From NCBI RefSeq assembly GCF_900445235.1, contig NZ_UFSM01000001.1:1234501-1298500 (forward strand): a stretch of 64,000 nucleotides of DNA. Reading direction: 5' to 3'. The notes below the pieces were generated by a model that saw nothing but the letters and a program-made list of their open reading frames with translations, had not been told where the DNA came from and ran no database searches. The position numbers and the translations under genes are program-made. Source of the stretch: Aminobacter aminovorans. Lineage in GTDB: Bacteria; Pseudomonadota; Alphaproteobacteria; Rhizobiales; Rhizobiaceae. Positions 30,203 through 37,910 of the stretch are shown here, in pieces; within the stretch, counting starts at the first letter, position 1, and the number at the start of each line of letters is the position of its first letter.

Positions 30203-30217
30203 GAACAAAACAGAAAC
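30203..30217 (-). promoter_or_regulatory. Near-consensus LexA (SOS) box upstream of ruvC
   Basis: The plus strand reads GAAC-aaaacag-AAAC at 30203-30217; reversed, this is GTTT-N7-GTTC. The alphaproteobacterial LexA consensus is GTTC-N7-GTTC, so 7 of 8 defined bases match with the exact spacer. It lies 44-58 bases before ruvC, a known member of the SOS regulon in this class. Confidence 0.5.
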
Positions 30218-30248
30218 AATCCCTGCCCAATCACAGGGATGCTCTTGG

Positions 30249-30785
30249 TCAGTTGCGGGCAAATGCCGTGTTGAGCAGGCTGATCTGATCGGAAACCGGA
30301 TTGCTGCGGCGCATCGCCTGCACCGGCACGACGGTGGCACCGTTACCGTAGATCTCGTCGTCCATGCGGCGCACATGCGCCTGCAGACGGAGCGAGCGGC
30401 GCACGAGGTCGACGAAATCGGCCGGCAGTTCGTTCCAGCCGGCGGCGTCGTCATGGGCGGAAGCGGTGTCGAGCCGCACCTTGGATTTCTCCGAGGCGAC
30501 CTGGTCGCGGGTCATTTCGCCGGAATTGGCGGCGCGCTGCAACAGCAGCCACGAGGCGATCTGCATCAGGCGGGTGGTCAGGCGCATCGATTCGGCGGCA
30601 TAGAGCGTGGCGGCAAGACGCGACAACTTCTTGGCCTCGACGCGGCCGGCACCGTCGAGATATTCGGCGGCCTGTTCGACCAGCCCCATGCCCTCATTGT
30701 AGAGGGGCTTGAAGGACGGCGAAAACACCCGCCTCTCGGCGAGCTTGATCGTGTTTGCGCTTTCCCTCGAAGGCTCGTTCATCAT
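30249..30785 (-). CDS. rcdA: RcdA, regulator of CtrA degradation (DUF1465)
   Basis: This 178-residue, mostly helical cytosolic protein matches the DUF1465/RcdA family by pattern and size, with the typical core KPLYNEGMGLVEQAAEYLDG. In Caulobacter RcdA is an adaptor that helps the ClpXP protease degrade the cell-cycle regulator CtrA. The start was placed at the first of two adjacent ATGs (ending at 30785), preceded by AGGG; a 25-residue Arg-rich extension upstream is probably not translated. A full CtrA-type box is located about 120 bases upstream. It is adjacent to ruvC on the same strand. Confidence 0.82.
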   Translation of the reverse strand: MMNEPSRESANTIKLAERRVFSPSFKPLYNEGMGLVEQAAEYLDGAGRVEAKKLSRLAATLYAAESMRLTTRLMQIASWLLLQRAANSGEMTRDQVASEKSKVRLDTASAHDDAAGWNELPADFVDLVRRSLRLQAHVRRMDDEIYGNGATVVPVQAMRRSNPVSDQISLLNTAFARN

Positions 30786-30905
30786 CGCTACCCTGCAACC
30801 CTGTTCGCGTTCTGCCCGTCTTTTTCGACGGATTCTGCGCGGCCCGTTCCTATACGCCAAGCCCGATGAAAATGCGCTTCCGTAGGTGTGAACGCAAGCG
30901 CATGT

Positions 30906-30921
30906 TTAACAAAGGGTTAAC
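30906..30921 (-). promoter_or_regulatory. CtrA-type box upstream of rcdA
   Basis: TTAA-caaaggg-TTAAC, with an exact 7-base spacer, is a complete match to the CtrA consensus. It is centred about 128 bases upstream of the rcdA start. Known CtrA control of rcdA in Caulobacter supports it. Confidence 0.65.
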
Positions 30922-30969
30922 GCGCCGGATTGGGCCGCTTTTGGAGGGCGTTCCGAAGGCGCGCAGGCG

Positions 30970-31000
30970 AAAAAAAAGAGCCGCGGAAAAGCGCGGCTCT
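30970..31000 (-). terminator. Strong intrinsic terminator
   Basis: An 8-bp stem (30978-30985 with 30992-30999), extended by one A-T pair, has a GAAAAG loop and an uninterrupted T run on the minus strand. It ends either the candidate sRNA or the 31199-31576 transcript. Confidence 0.85.
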
Positions 31001-31085
31001 CAGGAGTTTAACAGGGAGGCGTCAAACAAAGTGGCTCCAACCACTCGGTAAGAATCCAGATGACTGGATACGCACAGTAAACACT
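30970..31085 (-). ncRNA. Candidate small RNA upstream of rcdA
   Basis: The 412 bases from 30786 to 31198 have no gene. On the minus strand a run of hairpins appears: ATCCAG-atga-CTGGAT (31054-31069), GTGG-ctccaa-CCAC (31031-31044), and a strong terminator stem (30978-30985 with 30992-30999) followed by seven or more T's. A CtrA-type box at 31094-31108 is about the right distance upstream for a start near 31070-31080, giving an RNA of about 100 nt. Alternatively, the hairpins are just the 3' UTR of the membrane-protein gene at 31199-31576. Confidence 0.4.
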
Positions 31086-31093
31086 GGGAATGC

Positions 31094-31108
31094 TTAATGG
31101 GCACTTAA
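31094..31108 (-). promoter_or_regulatory. Second CtrA-type box (candidate sRNA promoter)
   Basis: TTAA-tgggcac-TTAA with exact 7-base spacing. It reads TTAA-N7-TTAA on both strands and sits 25-40 bases upstream of the first hairpin of the candidate sRNA. Confidence 0.5.
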
Positions 31109-31198
31109 GATCGGTGCCGATATCGCCTTTGGCGCGTTAGACTGTGCCGACACGGCACAACGGCTCGAGGTTTCCAGCAGGCACGATCTTATGCCGAC

Positions 31199-31576
31199 TC
31201 AGGACTTCCACACCGTTGGCAGCGCGATGAAGGCAAACAGCAGCATCGCTGCGTAAAAGCCCATCGACGAGATCGCCACCACCGGTTCGATCGCCGCATT
31301 GCCGCCGAGCAGGAAGAACAATCCGACCAGAAGTCCGACGCCGCTGACCGCTGTCAGCCAGAAATGGATCTTGGCCAGCATCTTGTCTCGGGCCACTGGA
31401 AACAGGTGGTAGAAGAAGGCGAACACTGCCGACATCAGCCAGCCCGCCACCATGGTGTGGGCGTGAACCGGCATCTGGCTGTGATCCTGGCTGATCGACA
31501 TGTGCAGGCCGAGCGCCATGCCGCACAGTGCATAGACGACGGCGAGCGTGAAGAAGTTCCGTGCTACCCCTTGCAT
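31199..31576 (-). CDS. Small haem-copper-oxidase-like membrane protein
   Basis: A 125-residue inner-membrane protein with four predicted helices. The second contains HAHTMVAGWLMSAVFAFFYH, the His-rich pattern seen in cytochrome oxidase subunit I and in short relatives annotated as 'cytochrome-c oxidase'. It is far too short to be a full catalytic subunit, so a haem- or copper-binding or accessory role is possible but unproven. The start at the ATG ending at 31576 follows GAGGAC; a long upstream extension is not conserved-looking. Confidence 0.7.
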   Translation of the reverse strand: MQGVARNFFTLAVVYALCGMALGLHMSISQDHSQMPVHAHTMVAGWLMSAVFAFFYHLFPVARDKMLAKIHFWLTAVSGVGLLVGLFFLLGGNAAIEPVVAISSMGFYAAMLLFAFIALPTVWKS

Positions 31577-31819
31577 TGTATTGTCCTCATGCCTTTGCCC
31601 CTCAGGGAATGGGTTTGACCTCCGGCCCAACTGGCCATCATGCGGTGCATGTGCACCGGACGTGTTTCCGCCGCATGCCGCGCGACCGGGCGGCATGGAT
31701 GTTGTGCAGTTACATTGGATCGATGTGCCGGCCGTTCGCCTCCCCGCGGCCTGGCTCCTGGACAAGCACCATCCCCCGACGGCGCACCGCAGGCTCGCAC
31801 GAACAACCTTGTCGCAGCC

Positions 31820-33454
31820 TTATCCCTTGGCCATGTCGCGCAGCCGGAATTTCTGTATCTTTCCGGTCGAGGTCTTGGGGATTTCGGCGAAGATCACGGC
31901 TTTAGGCACCTTGAAGCGCGCAAGCAGCGCGCGGCAGTGCTCGATGATCTCGGCTTCCGTGGCTGGCTTGCCTGGCTTCAGCTCGACATAGGCAATGGGG
32001 ACTTCGCCCCATTTATCGTCAGACTTTGCCACCACACCGCATGATGCGACCGAGGGGTGCTTGTAGAGCGCGTCCTCGACCTCGATCGATGAGATGTTCT
32101 CGCCACCGGAAATGATGATGTCTTTGGAGCGGTCCTTGATCTGGATGTAGCCGTCCGGATGCATCACGCCGAGGTCGCCGGAATGGAACCAGCCGCCGGC
32201 AAAGGCTTCGTCGGTCGCCTTCCTGTTCTTGAGATAGCCCTTCATGACGATATTGCCGCGGAACATCACCTCGCCGATGGTCTCACCGTCGGCGGGCGTC
32301 CTTTGCATCGTCTCGGGATCCATCACGGTCAGCTCTTCGAGCGCCGCGTAACGCACGCCCTGCCTGGCCTTCTTCGCCGTGCGCGGCCCTTTGTCGAGCT
32401 CGTCCCATTCGCTGTGCCATTCGTTGACGACGGCCGGTCCATAGGTCTCGGTCAGGCCATAGAGATGGGTGACGGCGAAGCCGGCGTCGGCCATGCCCGA
32501 AAGCACGGCTTCCGGCGGCGGGGCGGCGGCGGTGTTGAAGGTGACGAGTTGGGGGAACGCGCGCTTGTCCTCGTCGCGGGCATTGATCAGGATCGACATG
32601 ACGATCGGCGCCCCGCACAGGTGGGTCACGCCATGATCTGCGATGGCGTCATACATCTGCCTGGCGCGCACCCAGCGCAGGCAGACGTGGGTGCCGGCCT
32701 GCACGGCAAGCGTCCATGGAAAGCACCAGCCGTTGCAGTGGAACATCGGCAACGTCCAGAGATAGACGGCGTGCTTGGCCATGCCGGCATGAATGGTGTT
32801 GGTGTAGGCCATCAGCGCCGCACCGCGATGATGGTAGACCACGCCCTTGGGGTTGCCGGTCGTGCCCGATGTGTAGTTGAGCGAGATCGCGTCCCATTCG
32901 TCGTCGGGCATAGACCACGCATAGGGCTGATCGCCGGTTGCGACGAAGGTTTCGTAGTCAAGGCTGCCGATACGGTCACCCTTGGGGTAGGGGGCGTCGT
33001 CGGGATAACAGGGATCGTCATAGTCGATGACCAGCGGCTTCACGGTAGCCAGCGCCAGCGCCTCCTTGACCACGGCGGAGAACTCGCGGTCGACGATCAA
33101 GAGCTTCGTCTCGGCGTGGTCGAGCTGGAAAGCGATGATCGCCGCGTCGAGCCTGGTGTTCAGCGAATGTAATACCGCCTTGGTCATCGGCACGCCGAAA
33201 TGCGCTTCCAGCATCGGCGGCGTGTTGGAAAGCATCACCGTCACCGTGTCGCCCTTGCCGATGCCCTTGGCCGCGAGCGCCGAGGCAAGTTTCAGTGACC
33301 GGTCCCACCATTGGCGGTAGCTCGTGCGCTGGTCGCCATGGATGATGGCGACGTGGTCGGGAAACGTCTTGGCAGCGCGTTCAAGAAAGCTCAGCGGCGT
33401 CAGCGGCTGGTGGTTGGCGGGGGTCTTGTCGAGGTGTTCCTCGTATTTGCCCAT
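31820..33454 (-). CDS. Acyl-CoA synthetase (AMP-forming)
   Basis: This 544-residue enzyme of the ANL superfamily activates a carboxylic acid as an acyl-adenylate and transfers it to CoA. The phosphate loop YTSGTTGNPKG lies in the N-terminal domain; GLTETYGP and the hinge segment follow. The catalytic lysine of the C-terminal domain is in KTSTGKIQK. Similarity in length and motifs to medium-chain and dimethylsulfoniopropionate/methylmercaptopropionate-type ligases leaves the substrate open. GGGAG precedes the ATG. The gene appears monocistronic. Confidence 0.92.
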   Translation of the reverse strand: MGKYEEHLDKTPANHQPLTPLSFLERAAKTFPDHVAIIHGDQRTSYRQWWDRSLKLASALAAKGIGKGDTVTVMLSNTPPMLEAHFGVPMTKAVLHSLNTRLDAAIIAFQLDHAETKLLIVDREFSAVVKEALALATVKPLVIDYDDPCYPDDAPYPKGDRIGSLDYETFVATGDQPYAWSMPDDEWDAISLNYTSGTTGNPKGVVYHHRGAALMAYTNTIHAGMAKHAVYLWTLPMFHCNGWCFPWTLAVQAGTHVCLRWVRARQMYDAIADHGVTHLCGAPIVMSILINARDEDKRAFPQLVTFNTAAAPPPEAVLSGMADAGFAVTHLYGLTETYGPAVVNEWHSEWDELDKGPRTAKKARQGVRYAALEELTVMDPETMQRTPADGETIGEVMFRGNIVMKGYLKNRKATDEAFAGGWFHSGDLGVMHPDGYIQIKDRSKDIIISGGENISSIEVEDALYKHPSVASCGVVAKSDDKWGEVPIAYVELKPGKPATEAEIIEHCRALLARFKVPKAVIFAEIPKTSTGKIQKFRLRDMAKG

Positions 33455-33508
33455 GGCGTTTCTCCCTTGTGACGCCGAACCTAGTCCACCGCCTCGATGC
33501 GGTCATCC

Positions 33509-34279
33509 TCACATAACGTCGGCGACCCCGTCATAAAGCAGCTTCAGCGCGACGATTGCCACCGTCGCGTAGGTGAAGGGGTAGAAGATTTCCGGCCGCA
33601 TCCGCCTGACCAGCCAGGCGCCGGCCAGCGTCGCCAGCGGCGCCAGCGGCATCAGCGCCAGCGAGGCGGTCAGGTTGGCGGTGTCGAACTGGCCGAGCGC
33701 GAAATAGGGAACCAGCTTGATGGCGTTGGTGACGGCGAAGAAGATGACGCTGGTGCCGGTCAGAACCTTCGGATCCATTCTGAGAGGCAAGGTGTAGACC
33801 TGGAAGGGCGGGCCGCCGACATGGGCGACGAAGCTGGTGAAGCCGGCGATCGATCCCCAGAAGGCGCCGGCGATGCCGTTAGGCTCGGTCTTGTGGTCGG
33901 CGCCGTGGCGCAGGCTGGTGTAGATCCAGCGCGCCACGAAGATGAAGGCGATGGCGCCGACGATGAAGCGCACATTGTCGGCCGTCACCACGGAGGCCAT
34001 CGCCCAGCCGATGACGATGCCAATGATCGACCCGGGCAGCATCTGCCACAGGATTGTCCGGTCGAAGACGCCGCGCCAGGTCCACAGCGACACCACGTCC
34101 ATCAGGATGAGAATGGGCAGCAGGATCGCGGCTGCCTGCACCGGCGAGATCACCAGCGCCATCAGCGGTACGCCGACGAAGCCGACGGCACCGCCAAAGC
34201 CGCCTTTCGACAGGCCGACGAGAATCACGGCAGGAATGGCCGCCGCATAAAACCATGGGTCGAGAAGAAGTTCGGTCAT
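33509..34279 (-). CDS. TauE/SafE-family membrane transporter
   Basis: A 256-residue membrane protein with seven to eight helices in the TauE/SafE family, which exports sulfite, sulfoacetate or related anions. Two internal repeats are visible; the first begins LVGLSKGGFGGAVGF. The start was set at the ATG ending at 34279 because GAGAGG lies 6 bases upstream, rather than at an ATG seven codons earlier. It follows the acyl-CoA synthetase gene's start by about 55 bases on the same strand. Confidence 0.88.
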   Translation of the reverse strand: MTELLLDPWFYAAAIPAVILVGLSKGGFGGAVGFVGVPLMALVISPVQAAAILLPILILMDVVSLWTWRGVFDRTILWQMLPGSIIGIVIGWAMASVVTADNVRFIVGAIAFIFVARWIYTSLRHGADHKTEPNGIAGAFWGSIAGFTSFVAHVGGPPFQVYTLPLRMDPKVLTGTSVIFFAVTNAIKLVPYFALGQFDTANLTASLALMPLAPLATLAGAWLVRRMRPEIFYPFTYATVAIVALKLLYDGVADVM

Positions 34280-34452
34280 GAAGGCCTCTCGAATCCGCAA
34301 TATCGGGATGACGGGCGGTTGGCGAGTGCCCTGGCCATGTTTTCATATGCTTGGGCTTTGCCGCCCATCCTGTTCAACGGCGGCACTTTGTTCTATGCCC
34401 CAATGCAAACATGATCGCCTTGCATAGGCGTCAAGCACCCGGATCGACGAAC

Positions 34453-35100
34453 ATGAACCCAACCACGCCACCCAATCGCTGCCGCATCGTGCTGATCGCG
34501 CCACCCACGGTGGCCCCGCAACATGTCGACGCGGCGCTGTCAGGTGGCGACGTCGCGTCGCTGATACTGCCCGGCGAGGGCATTGATGAGGCCTCTTTCC
34601 AGAGCTTCGCCGAAAAGGTCGCGACTGCGGCGCGCGCGGCCGGCGTTGCCGTGGTCATTGCCGGCGACACCCGCGTTGCCGGGCGTGTCCATGCCGACGG
34701 CATCCATGTCGAGGGCAAGAAAGCCGAACTGGCCGAGGCCGTCGAGACCTATCAGGAACGCATGATGGTCGGCGCCGGCGGCGCCAAGACGCGCGACGAT
34801 GCGCTGGAACTCGGCGAGGAGCGGCCCGACTACATTTTCTTTGGCCGCTTCGGCTATGACAACAAGCCCGAGCCGCATTCGCGCAACCTGTCGCTCGGCC
34901 AGTGGTGGAGCGAGATGATCGAGATCCCCTGCATCGTCATGGCCGGCTCGGATATCGCTTCGGTGGAGACGGTGGCGGCAACCGGCGTCGAATTCGTTGC
35001 CATTTCGTCGGCGGTGTTCGGCGAAGGCATCGACCCGCGCGAGGCGGTGGCCCGCGCCAACGCGCTGCTCGACGAGACTGCGCCGCGTTTCGAGGAGTAG
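34453..35100 (+). CDS. Thiamine-phosphate synthase-like (ThiE/TenI) protein
   Basis: This 215-residue TIM-barrel protein resembles thiamine-phosphate synthase, which joins the pyrimidine and thiazole parts of thiamine. Visible family elements are VHADGIHVEGK, RPDYIFFGRFG and GVEFVAISSAVF. Some catalytic positions differ from classic ThiE, so it may be a TenI-type paralogue. No other thi gene is near. It is immediately followed, after 6 bases, by the Sel1-repeat gene, with which it is probably co-transcribed. Confidence 0.78.
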   Translation: MNPTTPPNRCRIVLIAPPTVAPQHVDAALSGGDVASLILPGEGIDEASFQSFAEKVATAARAAGVAVVIAGDTRVAGRVHADGIHVEGKKAELAEAVETYQERMMVGAGGAKTRDDALELGEERPDYIFFGRFGYDNKPEPHSRNLSLGQWWSEMIEIPCIVMAGSDIASVETVAATGVEFVAISSAVFGEGIDPREAVARANALLDETAPRFEE

Positions 35101-35106
35101 TCATCG

Positions 35107-36222
35107 ATGGACCGTTCGCGTCTTCTTGCAGCTTTGCTGTGCCTGGGCTTTGGGCTCGAGCCCGCGATTGCCGTCGAGAGTGCGCCGATCACGCCGTCCG
35201 ACCAGGGGGCCGTTCCTTCGCTCGGCAAGTCGCTCGATCTGATCGATCCCAACCGGTTCGGGCCAGCCCCTATGCCGCTCGATGCAGCCCCCATGCCGGT
35301 CGTCGACCCTGTGCCGGCACCTCAAACTCCCGATCTTGGCGCCAACCCGGCGGCCAAGACGACTGACGGTATCGACCCCAACCGTTTCGGCGGCAAGCAT
35401 TCGGATGAGGCCTATGGCGCCTTCCAGCGCGGTCTCTACAAGACGGCCTACAACCTCGGCATCACGCGCGCCGAAGCGGGCGATGCGGCCGCGCAGACGC
35501 TGGTGGCCGAGATCCTGTCACGCGGCCTGGGCGTTGCGCGCAATGATGGCGAGGCGGCCAAATGGTATGAGCGCGCCGCCGAACAGGGCATTCCCGAGGC
35601 CCAGTTCCAATATGCGCTGTTGCTGCTCGACGGGCGTTACGTCAGCCGCGACGACAAAGCGGCCAACGCTCTGATGCAGGCGGCGGCCGAGGCCGGCAAC
35701 CGTTTTGCCCAGTTCAACTATGCCCAGATGCTGGTGCAGCGCGAACCGGGCGGCAAGGGCCTCGAAAAGGCCGTGCCCTACTACGAGCGGGCGGCGGCCA
35801 CCGGATTGCCCGATGCCCAATACGCCATGGCCCAGGTCTACGCCAATGGCGTCGGCGGCAAACGCCGCGACGACAACCAGGCGCGGCTGCTGCTCGTCCG
35901 CGCCGCCAGGCAGAATTATGACTCGGCGCAGTTCGATCTCGGGCTGTGGATGGCCGACGGCCGCGGCGGCGCCCGCGACCTGAAATCCGCCTTCGGCTGG
36001 ATGAAGCTCGCCGCCGATGGCGGCAATGTCGCGGCACAGAACCGGCTCGCCAAATTCTACATGGGCGGCATCGGCGTCGATCCCGATCCCATTCTGGCCG
36101 GGGCATGGTACATCAATGCCCGCCGGGCCGGGCTCAACGATCCCGAGATGGACGACTTCCTGCGCGGCCTGACCGACGCAGAGATGAAGCAGGCGCTGGA
36201 GCGCGCCAACCGTCTGCGCTGA
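35107..36222 (+). CDS. Exported Sel1-like repeat (TPR) protein
   Basis: This 371-residue secreted or periplasmic protein has a signal peptide (about 1-22). A Pro-rich linker follows that contains the nearly identical units LIDPNRFG and GIDPNRFGG about 40 residues apart. From about residue 98 to 345 it has at least six Sel1-type helical repeats, recognisable by AEAGDAAAQ, AEQGIPEAQFQYA, GLPDAQYAMAQVY and DGGNVAAQNRLA. Sel1 proteins usually scaffold protein complexes; no enzymatic domain is present. Its partner is unknown. Confidence 0.85.
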   Translation: MDRSRLLAALLCLGFGLEPAIAVESAPITPSDQGAVPSLGKSLDLIDPNRFGPAPMPLDAAPMPVVDPVPAPQTPDLGANPAAKTTDGIDPNRFGGKHSDEAYGAFQRGLYKTAYNLGITRAEAGDAAAQTLVAEILSRGLGVARNDGEAAKWYERAAEQGIPEAQFQYALLLLDGRYVSRDDKAANALMQAAAEAGNRFAQFNYAQMLVQREPGGKGLEKAVPYYERAAATGLPDAQYAMAQVYANGVGGKRRDDNQARLLLVRAARQNYDSAQFDLGLWMADGRGGARDLKSAFGWMKLAADGGNVAAQNRLAKFYMGGIGVDPDPILAGAWYINARRAGLNDPEMDDFLRGLTDAEMKQALERANRLR

Positions 36223-36325
36223 TCCAGTGAAAATCTCGACTTCTCTTGCCTAAAAAGCCATTTTGTGGTCTTGGAGGCGCCGATAGCGCCCCTTCCGGCG
36301 CAAACCTCTCTTCCGGAATCCAATC

Positions 36326-36892
36326 ATGGCCAAGATCAACGGCAACGAAATCCGTCCCGGCAACGTCATCGAACATGACGGCGGCCTCTGGGTGGCGGTC
36401 AGGACCAATCACGTCAAGCCCGGCAAGGGCGGCGCCTACAACCAGGTCGAACTGAAGAACCTCATCAACGGCACCAAGCTCAACGAGCGTTTCCGCTCGG
36501 CTGAAACTGTCGAGAAGGTCCGCCTGGAGCAGAAGGACTTTTCGTTCCTTTACGAGCAGGGCGATGCCCTGGTGTTCATGGACACCGCCAGCTACGAGCA
36601 ACTCGAACTGCTCAAGGATTTCGTCGGCGATCGCGCCGCTTTCCTGCAGGACGGCATGATGGTCACGGTCGAACTCTATGACGAGCGCCCGATCGGCATC
36701 GCGCTGCCAGACCAGGTGACGCTGACGATCACCGAAGCCGACCCGGTCGTGAAGGGCCAGACCGCCGCGTCGTCCTACAAGCCGGCAGTGCTGGAAAACG
36801 GCGTCCGCGTTCTGGTGCCGCCCTTCATTTCGTCGGGCGAGCGCATCATCGTCGACACCAACGAGATCACCTACGTCCGCCGCGCGGATTGA
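36326..36892 (+). CDS. efp: Elongation factor P
   Basis: EF-P relieves ribosome stalling at polyproline stretches. The 188 residues form the usual three beta-barrel domains. Lys34 in KPGKGGAY is the position beta-lysylated by EpmA in bacteria that have that pathway. The protein is likely important here because several neighbours (TolA, CpoB, the bitopic protein) are rich in proline runs. It is followed after 25 bases by suhB, a common rhizobial arrangement. Confidence 0.97.
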   Translation: MAKINGNEIRPGNVIEHDGGLWVAVRTNHVKPGKGGAYNQVELKNLINGTKLNERFRSAETVEKVRLEQKDFSFLYEQGDALVFMDTASYEQLELLKDFVGDRAAFLQDGMMVTVELYDERPIGIALPDQVTLTITEADPVVKGQTAASSYKPAVLENGVRVLVPPFISSGERIIVDTNEITYVRRAD

Positions 36893-36917
36893 TCGCGGTA
36901 ACAGAGAGTCCTAGACC

Positions 36918-37718
36918 ATGGCGCGTTCAGCGATCCTAAATGTTATGGTGCAGGCCGCCATGAAGGCCGGCCGTTCGCTGGCGCGCGACTTCGGCGAGGT
37001 GCAGAACCTGCAGGTCTCGTTGAAGGGCCCGGGCGACTATGTCAGCCAGGCCGACCGCAAGGCCGAAGACATCCTGTTTGCCGAGCTGTCCAAGGCACGC
37101 GCCGGCTATGGCTTCCTGATGGAAGAGCGTGGCGTCGTTGAAGGCGAAGATGACCAGCATCGCTGGATCGTCGATCCGCTCGACGGCACCACCAACTTCC
37201 TGCACGGCATTCCGGTGTTCTCGATCTCGATCGCGCTGGAGCGCCAGGGTCAGATCGTCGCCGCGGTCGTCTATAACCCGGCGATGGACGAGCTCTATAC
37301 CGCCGAGCGTGGCGGCGGCGCCTTCCTCAACGATCGTCGCCTGCGCGTCTCCGGCCGTACCAAGTTGGTGGATGCCGTCATCGGTTGCGGCGTGCCTCAT
37401 CTCGGCCGTGGCCATCACGGCAACTTCCTGCTCGAGCTGCGCAACGTCATGGGCGAAGTGGCGGGCATCCGCCGCCTTGGCTCTGCCGCACTCGACCTGG
37501 CCTATGTCGCTGCCGGCCGCATGGACGGCTTCTGGGAAACCGCGCTGTCGCCCTGGGATGTCGCTGCCGGCATCCTGCTCGTGCGCGAAGCCGGCGGTTT
37601 CGTCTCCGACGACAAGGGCGGCCAGGACATGCTCGACGGCGGCTCGATCGTCGCCGGCAACGAGACCATCCATCGTGCGCTCATCAAGACGCTGAAGCGG
37701 CCAGTTACGCCGCGCTGA
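36918..37718 (+). CDS. suhB: Inositol monophosphatase family protein SuhB
   Basis: This is a 266-residue Mg-dependent, lithium-sensitive-type phosphatase of the inositol monophosphatase family. The metal site is seen as E70 (LMEERG) with DPLDGTT at 86-92, and the second signature is WDVAAGILLVREAGG. SuhB hydrolyses inositol-1-phosphate and in E. coli also takes part in rRNA transcription antitermination. It follows efp closely and is probably in the same operon; a RIME repeat lies just after its stop. Confidence 0.95.
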   Translation: MARSAILNVMVQAAMKAGRSLARDFGEVQNLQVSLKGPGDYVSQADRKAEDILFAELSKARAGYGFLMEERGVVEGEDDQHRWIVDPLDGTTNFLHGIPVFSISIALERQGQIVAAVVYNPAMDELYTAERGGGAFLNDRRLRVSGRTKLVDAVIGCGVPHLGRGHHGNFLLELRNVMGEVAGIRRLGSAALDLAYVAAGRMDGFWETALSPWDVAAGILLVREAGGFVSDDKGGQDMLDGGSIVAGNETIHRALIKTLKRPVTPR

Positions 37719-37770
37719 TCCGCCGCGTACCCGGTCGCTTGCACATCGTGCTTGCGCCTGCCCATATTTA

Positions 37771-37887
37771 CAGCGCCGCGCGTCCACCTGGACGCGCAAA
37801 GAGCGTTGTAAGACTTTGAATCGGTGCATGATCCTTTCCGAAAATCAAAATCGATTTTCGGGGTCATGCAATTTTCGGGGTCATGCA
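37771..37887. repeat. RIME-like palindromic repeat with a tandem end duplication
   Basis: Two palindromes are linked by the GCAAAGAGCGTTGTAAGACT segment. The first is an 8-bp stem (37778-37785 with 37790-37797). The second is a 9-bp stem (37838-37846 with 37853-37861) inside a longer arm TGCATGATCC / GGGTCATGCA. The last 17 bases of the second arm are duplicated in tandem (37854-37870 and 37871-37887). A partial copy lies at 19557-19612. This fits the rhizobial intergenic mosaic element family. Confidence 0.75.
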
Positions 37888-37910
37888 CGGGGGCGGTGCA
37901 GGGACGGACC

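Noticed and set aside
37824..37910. Upstream in-frame extension of the HlyIII-family protein
   Set aside because: It consists of the RIME repeat; the ATG at 37911 has a better ribosome-binding site and the conserved start.
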